Assembly: GCA_023426345.1 (NCBI GenBank)
Contig: JAFAAX010000092.1
Coordinates: forward strand, 1-5,372
Length of the DNA stretch: 5,372 nucleotides
From: Actinomycetes bacterium
Lineage (GTDB): Bacteria; Actinomycetota; Actinomycetes; Actinomycetales; Actinomycetaceae
Direction of reading: 5' to 3'
Numbering within the stretch: position 1 is the first letter of the stretch; the number at the start of each line of letters is the position of its first letter. The notes below the pieces were generated by a model. That model saw nothing but the letters and a program-made list of their open reading frames with translations, made no database searches and had not been told where the DNA came from. Below, in pieces: positions 1-4,737 of this stretch. The translations under genes and the position numbers were made by a program.

Positions 1-549
1 CCCCCCGACCGCTCGGTGCGCCCCGCTCTTCCCGCGGACGCCGCGGCGATCGCCGTCATCCAGGTCCGCGGGATCCGGGCGGCCCTGGAGGCGGGGCTCG
101 ACGGCGTGGGGACGGCGCCGGTCCTCCCGGTGGACGCCGTGGCCGATCGATGGCGCGCGACTCTGTCCGCTCCCCAGCCGGCGGGGTGCCGCACGCTCGT
201 CGCCCTGCACGGCGCGGCGGTCGCCGGTTTCATCGCGTGCGCGCCGGGCGAGGCGGTGCCGCCCTCGCCCGGGCGCGACGATCCGATCGCGCCGGGCACC
301 GACATCCTGGCCCTCGAGGTCGTCCCCGAGTTCGGGCGCTCCGGTCACGCCTCGCGCCTGCTCGCCGCCCTGGTCGACGTCGCCCGACCCGTGACGCTGC
401 GCGCCTGGGTGACGTCCGGCGATGAGGCGCACACCCGCTTCTACCAGAGCGCGGGGTTCGGCCCCGCCGGTGTGCGCCGCCGCCTCGACGTCGCCGGGCG
501 GGCCGTCGTCGAGCACCTGTGGTGGTCCCAGGTCCAGGCCGAGGTCTAG
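1..549 (+). CDS. GNAT-family N-acetyltransferase, probably 5'-partial
   Basis: Predicted cytoplasmic acetyltransferase that moves an acetyl group from acetyl-CoA to an amine; the substrate cannot be told. The N-terminus, VRPALPADAAAIAVIQV, is the usual first strand and helix of the fold (pattern RPA..DA..IA.I). Numbering from the GTG at 16, strand beta4 and the acetyl-CoA loop are at residues 97-116 (ILALEVVPEF, then GRSGHASRLL), and the late motif TRFYQSAGF at 140-148 is typical of the family. The Q/R that normally opens the Q/RxxGxG/A loop is Gly107 here, with Arg108 beside it. The frame is open to the window edge. The only start codon inside is the GTG at 16, which has no Shine-Dalgarno sequence, so the true start is probably just upstream. 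From 16 the product would be 177 residues, a normal GNAT length. The 478-bp gap to dapA argues against a shared operon. Family call is firm; specific function unknown. Confidence 0.8.
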   Translation, partial: PPDRSVRPALPADAAAIAVIQVRGIRAALEAGLDGVGTAPVLPVDAVADRWRATLSAPQPAGCRTLVALHGAAVAGFIACAPGEAVPPSPGRDDPIAPGTDILALEVVPEFGRSGHASRLLAALVDVARPVTLRAWVTSGDEAHTRFYQSAGFGPAGVRRRLDVAGRAVVEHLWWSQVQAEV

Positions 550-585
550 GCGCAGGCGCGGGCGCGGGCGCGGGCATAGGCTCAG
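550..585. repeat. Degenerate hexamer tandem repeat (GCGCGG type)
   Basis: Six consecutive 6-bp units directly after the stop codon of the acetyltransferase gene: GCGCAG, three exact GCGCGG units, then GCATAG and GCTCAG. All start with GC and end in G. It looks like a small slippage-prone microsatellite. A weak stem (CGGGC at 571-575 with GCCCG at 586-590, 10-nt loop) overlaps its end, but there is no T-run, so I do not call a terminator here. Confidence 0.5.
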
Positions 586-610
586 GCCCGACCCGTCCTG
601 TCCCGACGCC

Positions 611-676
611 GACTTCGGTGCTCTTTTCCCGCGACTTCGGTGCTCTTCTCCCGCGACTTCGGTGTGTTCCGCCCGG
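611..676 (+). repeat. 22-bp tandem repeat, left array (three units)
   Basis: Three head-to-tail 22-bp units at 611-632, 633-654 and 655-676. Each starts with GACTTCGGTG. The first two continue with a pyrimidine-rich half ending CCCGC and differ from each other by one base (T or C at unit position 16). The third keeps the 10-base head exactly but matches only 6 of 12 bases in the second half. CTTCGG in the head is a C(UUCG)G tetraloop sequence in RNA, but the flanking bases pair poorly, so a single unit would not form a stable hairpin by itself. Confidence 0.75.
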
Positions 677-745
677 GGGCTCCGCCCGCGGTTCCCGATC
701 GACGAGGACGGCGCCGGCGTGCGCGGTCATGTCGTGAGTGATGAA

Positions 746-864
746 GGCCGGTGACGGCCAGGTCGTAGGTGAGGGCCCGGATCGGCCCCGTGGAATCGCC
801 TTGAACCGCGGCGCGTCCGCGCCCGTTGCGCTCACTCGCCCCGCGCGCGCCGGCGAAGCCGGCG
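746..864. other. Cluster of small perfect hairpins inside the inverted-repeat element
   Basis: Four short stems lie between the arms: GGCCG/CGGCC at 746-759 (4-nt loop), GGGCC/GGCCC at 773-788 (6-nt loop), CGCGG/CCGCG at 807-821 (5-nt loop), and the strongest, CGCCGGC-GAA-GCCGGCG at 848-864 (7-bp stem, 3-nt loop). None is followed by a T-run. Five-base stems arise easily in DNA this rich in GC; the 7-bp stem is less likely to be chance. No frame in this segment has a convincing start, ribosome binding site or recognised domain, so I annotate structure only. Confidence 0.4.
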
Positions 865-875
865 ACGCCCTCGTC

Positions 876-963
876 AGTCGGTGTGGGAACCGAACTCGCG
901 GGAGAAGAGCACCGAAGTCGCGGGGAAAGAGGACCGAAGTCGCGGGGGGAGGAGGGGGAGGAG
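876..963 (-). repeat. 22-bp tandem repeat, right array (inverted)
   Basis: The same 22-bp unit in the opposite orientation. The copy at 898-919 is the exact reverse complement of the left unit at 633-654. The copy at 920-941 matches the reverse complement of the left unit at 611-632 at 20 of 22 positions. On the inner side, 876-897 keeps 8 of 10 bases of the head and little else, mirroring the decayed inner unit of the left array. On the outer side, the purine-rich 942-963 matches only the pyrimidine-rich half of a unit (8 of 12). Confidence 0.7.
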
Positions 964-1014
964 AACGGCAGGGTCCCATGGTGGGCATCGGTTCCCCCCG
1001 GAGTCGGGGTCGCC

Positions 1015-1020
1015 TACGCT
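1015..1020 (+). promoter_or_regulatory. -10 element of a probable leaderless dapA promoter
   Basis: TACGCT fits the TANNNT consensus of actinobacterial -10 elements and ends 7 nt before the dapA ATG. Transcription starting about 7 nt downstream would begin at or beside the A of the ATG. No Shine-Dalgarno sequence lies at normal distance; the nearest GGAG (1000-1003) is about 24 nt upstream. No good -35 (TTGACA-like) is present; only TTCCCC lies at about the right spacing. Confidence 0.45.
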
Positions 1021-1027
1021 GACCGAC

Positions 1028-1969
1028 ATGAGCACCGCCGCCTCCGCGTCCTCGGCCGCCCCCGTCACCTCCGCCCCCGCCTCGCCCGAGCGCACGTTCG
1101 GGTCGCTGGCGCCGGCCATGATCACGCCGTTCCACGAGGACGGCTCCCTGGACACCGCGACGGCCCAGGAGCTCGCGCGACGCCTGGTCGACCAGGGATG
1201 CGACACGATCCTCCTGTCGGGCACCACGGGGGAGTCGCCGACCACGCACCAGCCGGAGAAGGACGAGCTCACGCGCGCCGTCGTGGACGCCGTCGGGGAC
1301 CGCGCGTTCATCCTGTGCGGCGCGGGGTCCAACGACACCGCCCACGCGGTGCGCATCGCCCAGAGCGCGCAGGCATGCGGCGCGGACGGCCTGCTGGTCG
1401 TCTCCCCCTACTACAACCGGCCGTCCCAGGCGGGGCTAGTGGCCCACGTCCGGGCGATCGCCGACGCCACGGACCTCCCGATCATGCTCTACGACATCCC
1501 GGGGCGCACGGGACTGGCGTTCTCCGACGCGGCGCTCGACCAGCTGGCCGCGCACCCGCGGATCCGCGCCGTCAAGGACGCGACGGGCGACGTCCCCCAG
1601 GGGGCCGCCCGGATGCGGCGCACGGGCCTCGCCTACTACTCGGGCGACGACGCCCTCAACTACCTGTGGCTCGCGGAGGGCGCTTCGGGAGTCATCTCGG
1701 TGGTCGCCCACGTCGCCGCCGCCCACTACCGGCGCCTCATCGACCTCGTCGACGCCGGGCAGTGGGGGCAGGCCCGCGAGCTCGCCCACGCGCTGGATCC
1801 CCTGGTCCACGCGATCATGGGCGGAGGACAGGGAGCCGTCCTCGCGAAATGGGCGCTCCACCTGCAGGGCGTCCTGCCCAGCCCCGCCGTCCGCCTACCG
1901 CTGGTGGCGCCCGACCCGCCGGCGATCGCGGCGTTGAGGGCCGCCATGGAGGCCCTCGACCTCCTGTGA
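1028..1969 (+). CDS. dapA: 4-hydroxy-tetrahydrodipicolinate synthase (DapA)
   Basis: Cytoplasmic class I (Schiff-base) aldolase that condenses pyruvate with L-aspartate-4-semialdehyde, the first committed step of the diaminopimelate/lysine pathway feeding peptidoglycan and protein synthesis. The 313-residue TIM barrel has every catalytic residue at family spacing: Schiff-base Lys183 (VKDATGD), Tyr155 in YDIPGRTG, Thr66-Thr67 in SGTTGESPT, Tyr129 in SPYYNRPS, and Arg160. The Tyr-to-Lys interval of 28 and the Thr-to-Lys interval of 116 equal those of E. coli DapA (Y133, T45, K161). The frame is open further upstream, but I chose the ATG at 1028 because a -10-like TACGCT sits 7 nt before it and the upstream residues are translated repeat DNA. 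The first ~22 residues are an Ala/Ser/Pro-rich extension absent from E. coli DapA (292 aa). Divergent aldolases of the same superfamily are a remote alternative; the dapA-rnj neighbourhood supports true DapA. Confidence 0.95.
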   Translation: MSTAASASSAAPVTSAPASPERTFGSLAPAMITPFHEDGSLDTATAQELARRLVDQGCDTILLSGTTGESPTTHQPEKDELTRAVVDAVGDRAFILCGAGSNDTAHAVRIAQSAQACGADGLLVVSPYYNRPSQAGLVAHVRAIADATDLPIMLYDIPGRTGLAFSDAALDQLAAHPRIRAVKDATGDVPQGAARMRRTGLAYYSGDDALNYLWLAEGASGVISVVAHVAAAHYRRLIDLVDAGQWGQARELAHALDPLVHAIMGGGQGAVLAKWALHLQGVLPSPAVRLPLVAPDPPAIAALRAAMEALDLL

Positions 1970-1978
1970 GTCCGGACT

Positions 1979-1996
1979 CCCCCGCGCGGGCGGGGG
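1979..1996 (+). terminator. GC-rich terminator-like hairpin after dapA
   Basis: Perfect 7-bp stem CCCCCGC / GCGGGGG with a GCGG loop, starting 9 nt after the dapA stop. An 8-bp palindrome, GTCCGGAC (1970-1977), sits between the stop and the stem. There is no T-run downstream, so it is not a classical intrinsic terminator. U-tract-poor hairpins of this kind are often proposed as terminators or 3'-end stabilisers in actinobacteria. Position and stem are seen; function is inferred. Confidence 0.45.
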
Positions 1997-2029
1997 CCGT
2001 GCGACCGGGGGCGCGGGGCCCGGCCGTGG

Positions 2030-2035
2030 CAGAAT
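2030..2035 (+). promoter_or_regulatory. -10-like element of a probable leaderless rnj promoter
   Basis: CAGAAT, one base off TANNNT at the first position, ends 7 nt before the rnj ATG, the same spacing as at dapA. The 7 nt between (CGTCCCC) contain no Shine-Dalgarno sequence, and no clear -35 is visible in the GC-rich stretch upstream. Confidence 0.4.
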
Positions 2036-2042
2036 CGTCCCC

Positions 2043-3734
2043 ATGAGTCCCCTTTACGACAATCTGCCCGAACCTGCGCCGCTGGCCCCGGGCGCCCTGC
2101 GCGTCATCCCGCTGGGAGGACTGGGCGAGGTCGGGCGCAACATGAACGTGCTCGAGCTCGACGGCCACCTGCTCATCGTCGACTGCGGGGTGCTGTTCCC
2201 CGAGGAGACCCAGCCGGGCGTCGACCTCATCCTCCCGGACTTCTCGTGGATCGAGGACCGGATGGACGACGTGGTGGGGCTCGTGCTCACCCACGGCCAC
2301 GAGGACCACATCGGCGCCGTCCCCTATCTGCTCAAGCTGCGCGACGACATCCCGATCTACGGCTCCGACCTCACGCTGGGCTTCGTGGCCCCCAAGATCC
2401 GCGAGCACCGCCTGCCCGCCCCCGAGCTGCACGTCGTCGCCGAGCACGACCGGCTGAGCGCGGGCCCCTTCGACCTGGAGTTCGTCGCCGTCACGCACTC
2501 GATCCCCGACGCCCTGGCGGTCTTCGTGCGCACGAGCGCCGGCAAGGTCCTCATCACGGGCGACTTCAAGATGGACCAGCTGCCGCTCGACCACCGCCTC
2601 ACCGACCTGCGCTCCTTCGCCCGCTTCGGCGAGGAGGGCGTCGACCTGTTCATGGTCGACTCGACGAACGCCGAGGTCCCCGGCTTCATCGCGCCGGAGG
2701 GCGAGATCGGCCCCGTCCTGGACCGCACCTTCGGGGAGGCCTCCGGGCAGATCATCGTCGCCTCGTTCAGCTCCCACGTCCACCGCGTCCAGCAGGTCAT
2801 CAACGCCGCCGCCCATCAGGGGCGGCGCGTCGCGCTGATCGGGCGCTCGATGGAGCGCAACATGCGCATCGCGGAGGAGAAGGGCTACCTGACGGTCCCC
2901 GAGGGCGTCCTCATCGACGCCTCGAAGATCGGCGATCTGCCCCCCGAGCAGCGCGTCTACATGGCGACCGGCTCGCAGGGGGAGCCCATGGCGGCGCTGT
3001 CGCGCATCGCGAACGGCTCGCACAGGTTCGTCCACATCGAGCCCGGCGACATGGTGGTCCTGGCGTCCTCGCTGATCCCCGGCAATGAGAACTCCGTGTA
3101 CCGCGTCATCAACGACCTCACGCGGCTGGGGGCCCGCGTCGTCCACAAGGCGAACGCGAAGGTCCACGTCTCCGGCCATGCGGCCGCCGGCGAGCTGATC
3201 TACTGCTACAACATCGTCCAGCCGAGGAACGTCATGCCGATCCACGGCGAGGTCCGCCACCTGGTGGCCAACGGCCAGCTGGCCGTCAAGACCGGGGTGC
3301 CGCCGCAGAACGTGGCGCTGGCCGAGGACGGCGTGGTCGTCGACTTGGCCGACGGGCAGGCCCGCATCGCCGGCGCCGTGCCCTGCGAGTACGTGTACGT
3401 CGACGGCCGCTCCATCGGCGAGCTGTCCGAGGACGAGCTGGAGACCCGCCGCACGCTGGGCTCGGAGGGCTTCGTCAGCGTCTACGCCGTCGTCGAGCAC
3501 GACACCGGCACGATCCTGGCGCCGCCGACGATCCGCGCGATCGGCATGGCCGAGGACGACTCCGTCTTCGACGAGGTCCTCCCCGACGTCGACGCGGCGC
3601 TGCGCGACGCGGCCGCCCCCGGGCACGTCGACGCCTACGTCCTCCAGCAGGCGATGCGCCGCGTCATCGGTCGGTGGGTGGCGCGCCGTCTGCGCCGGCG
3701 CCCGATGATCGTCCCCGTGGTCGTCGAGCAGTGA
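2043..3734 (+). CDS. rnj: Ribonuclease J (beta-CASP metallo-beta-lactamase RNase)
   Basis: Zinc-dependent cytoplasmic RNase with endonuclease and 5'-to-3' exonuclease activity in this family; it matures rRNA and degrades mRNA. It is 563 residues, close to the ~558 of the mycobacterial enzyme. The metallo-beta-lactamase fold starts at about residue 19 (RVIPLGGLGEVGRNM). Metal ligands are all visible: HGHEDH at 84-89, His152 in THSIPDA, Asp174 in GDFKMD and His401 in PIHGE. The beta-CASP insertion spans roughly 205-365, with DSTNAEVPG (206-214), SFSSHVHR (241-248) and GRSMERNM (267-274). HVSGHA at 375-380 is the conserved motif near the RNA phosphate site. A C-terminal domain of ~110 residues ends in an Arg-rich helix (RRVIGRWVARRLRRRP). 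The product has no long disordered tail. The ATG at 2043 is preceded by a leaderless-type -10. The gene follows dapA by 73 bp and is followed by a kinase gene 4 bp downstream. Confidence 0.96.
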   Translation: MSPLYDNLPEPAPLAPGALRVIPLGGLGEVGRNMNVLELDGHLLIVDCGVLFPEETQPGVDLILPDFSWIEDRMDDVVGLVLTHGHEDHIGAVPYLLKLRDDIPIYGSDLTLGFVAPKIREHRLPAPELHVVAEHDRLSAGPFDLEFVAVTHSIPDALAVFVRTSAGKVLITGDFKMDQLPLDHRLTDLRSFARFGEEGVDLFMVDSTNAEVPGFIAPEGEIGPVLDRTFGEASGQIIVASFSSHVHRVQQVINAAAHQGRRVALIGRSMERNMRIAEEKGYLTVPEGVLIDASKIGDLPPEQRVYMATGSQGEPMAALSRIANGSHRFVHIEPGDMVVLASSLIPGNENSVYRVINDLTRLGARVVHKANAKVHVSGHAAAGELIYCYNIVQPRNVMPIHGEVRHLVANGQLAVKTGVPPQNVALAEDGVVVDLADGQARIAGAVPCEYVYVDGRSIGELSEDELETRRTLGSEGFVSVYAVVEHDTGTILAPPTIRAIGMAEDDSVFDEVLPDVDAALRDAAAPGHVDAYVLQQAMRRVIGRWVARRLRRRPMIVPVVVEQ

Positions 3735-3738
3735 CGTC

Positions 3739-4683
3739 ATGACCGGGCGCTTCATCTCGACGCAGTCCGTCGTCCTCAACATCCCCCTCCACGTCGACCA
3801 CATCCCCGAGCGCGGCGCCTCCGAGCACGCCGACACGGCGACGTCGCAGCCGGGCGGGGGGTTCACCACGCTCGCGTCGGTGGCGGCCCTGGGGATCCGG
3901 GCGGCCATGGTCTCCCCCCTGGGCACGGGCCCGAACTCGTTCGCGGTGCGCCGTCAGCTGGTCGAGGCCGGCGTCGAGATCCTCACCGAGGAGCTGGTGG
4001 GCGACATCGGGGTGGCGATGACGCTGGTCGAGGCCGACGGGTCGACGACTTCGGTCGTCACCTCCGGCGTCGAGTCGGAGCCGTCGCGGCGGGTCCTCGA
4101 CCGCGTGCGCCTGGAGCCCGGGGACCTGGTCCACGTGGCCGGTGCGGATCTCACGCGCCCGGCCAGCGCCGAGGTGCTGTCCACGTGGGCGTCAACGCTG
4201 CCCGAGGGCGTCACCCTGGTGCTCTCCGTGTCGCCGGCGGTCGACCAGGTGTCGGTGTGGACCTGGAAGAGGCTCCTCCAGCGCGCGGACGTCGTCACGA
4301 TGAACATCCGGGAGGCCTCGATGCTGGGCCGGGCGCTGACGGCCGCGGAGCCGGGCACCGGCATCCGCCACGTCCTGCGCCCCGAGGCCGCGATGGTGCG
4401 CCGCCTGGGGGTGATGGGCTGCGAGGTCCAGGTCGACGGCGCCCAGCAGCGGGTCCAGGTGCCCGCCTTCGACTCGGTGGTGGTGGACACGGCCGGCGTG
4501 GGCGACACCCATATCGCCGTGATGTGCGCGGGCCTGCTGGAGGGCCGCGACCTGGTGACGGCCTGCCGCCGGGCCAACGCCGCCTGCGCCCTGACGATCG
4601 CCCACGAGTCGGCGCTGCCGGTGCCGACGCGCGAGCAGATCGAGCGCGTCATGTCCGAGGGCGGCGTCACCTACTCGTACTGA
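3739..4683 (+). CDS. PfkB/ribokinase-family carbohydrate kinase
   Basis: Predicted cytoplasmic ATP-dependent kinase of 314 residues, a normal PfkB length. The substrate (sugar, nucleoside or other alcohol) is not identifiable. The N-terminal signature is PGGGFTTLASVAALG from residue 38, in place of the usual GG..AN.A..LA.LG; the conserved Asn is missing. NIRE at 189-192 matches the NxxE motif that helps bind phosphate and magnesium. The C-terminal signature DTAGVGDTH (250-258) keeps the GxGD anion hole and the catalytic base Asp256, but has His258 where most members have Phe. The key catalytic residue is thus present, and the protein is likely an active but divergent member. The ATG lies 4 bp after the rnj stop with only a weak GAG upstream, so translation probably depends on ribosomes finishing rnj. 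A terminator-like hairpin follows. A role linked to RNA turnover, such as salvage of a nucleoside, is suggested only by position and is speculative. Confidence 0.85.
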   Translation: MTGRFISTQSVVLNIPLHVDHIPERGASEHADTATSQPGGGFTTLASVAALGIRAAMVSPLGTGPNSFAVRRQLVEAGVEILTEELVGDIGVAMTLVEADGSTTSVVTSGVESEPSRRVLDRVRLEPGDLVHVAGADLTRPASAEVLSTWASTLPEGVTLVLSVSPAVDQVSVWTWKRLLQRADVVTMNIREASMLGRALTAAEPGTGIRHVLRPEAAMVRRLGVMGCEVQVDGAQQRVQVPAFDSVVVDTAGVGDTHIAVMCAGLLEGRDLVTACRRANAACALTIAHESALPVPTREQIERVMSEGGVTYSY

Positions 4684-4686
4684 TGG

Positions 4687-4705
4687 CGGCGCGCCAGACG
4701 CGCCG
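4687..4705 (+). terminator. GC-rich terminator-like hairpin after the PfkB kinase gene
   Basis: Perfect 7-bp stem CGGCGCG / CGCGCCG with a CCAGA loop, beginning 3 nt after the stop codon. A competing stem, CGCCG/CGGCG (4701-4716), shares its 3' arm. No T-run follows, so termination is inferred from position and stem strength only. It separates the rnj-pfkB unit from the ftsK promoter. Confidence 0.4.
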
Positions 4706-4722
4706 AGCGTCCGGCGGCGCGG

Positions 4723-4728
4723 TAGCGT
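4723..4728 (+). promoter_or_regulatory. -10 element of a probable leaderless ftsK promoter
   Basis: TAGCGT matches TANNNT and ends 9 nt before the ATG at 4738, so the transcript would start within a few bases of the start codon. The intervening CGAGACACC has no proper Shine-Dalgarno sequence, and no clear -35 is visible. Confidence 0.45.
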
Positions 4729-4737
4729 CGAGACACC

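Larger units (their letters stand above)
610..942. repeat. 333-bp intergenic inverted-repeat element (54-bp arms)
   Basis: The left arm, 610-663, is the reverse complement of the right arm, 889-942, at 51 of 54 positions. The mismatches are at 620/932, 627/925 (a G-U wobble in RNA) and 657/895. Positions 633-654 and 898-919 are perfect complements over 22 bp. The arms enclose 225 bp (664-888). No transposase frame is inside, and I see no target-site duplication next to the arms. The + strand transcript could fold into one long, almost fully paired hairpin. Possible identities are a MITE-like non-autonomous element, a REP/BIME-type doublet of a repeat dispersed through the genome, or a structured RNA. 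The repeat structure is seen directly; its nature is inferred. Confidence 0.75.

Noticed and set aside
611..941. CRISPR array
   Set aside because: The 22-bp units abut with no spacers, occur as two inverted pairs, and no cas genes are nearby.
610..942. Complete insertion sequence
   Set aside because: No transposase frame fits in the 225-bp interior and no target-site duplication is visible; at most it is a non-autonomous element.
738..1022. A 94-codon + frame in the intergenic region as a small gene
   Set aside because: It runs through the inverted repeat arm, ends in Gly/Arg runs, and has no ribosome binding site or recognisable fold.
881..1027. Upstream extension of dapA by 49 codons
   Set aside because: The added residues are translated 22-bp repeat DNA and flanking sequence, not DapA-like; the ATG at 1028 has a well-spaced -10 element.
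826..2046. A 406-codon + frame overlapping dapA in another frame
   Set aside because: It covers the whole of dapA out of frame and is rich in Arg, Gly and Pro; dapA itself has all active-site residues.
1815..3926. A 703-codon open frame on the - strand across dapA, rnj and the kinase gene
   Set aside because: It is antisense to three genes with full catalytic motifs, its translation is biased to Asp, Val, Arg and Gly with no domain, and long antisense frames are expected at this GC content.
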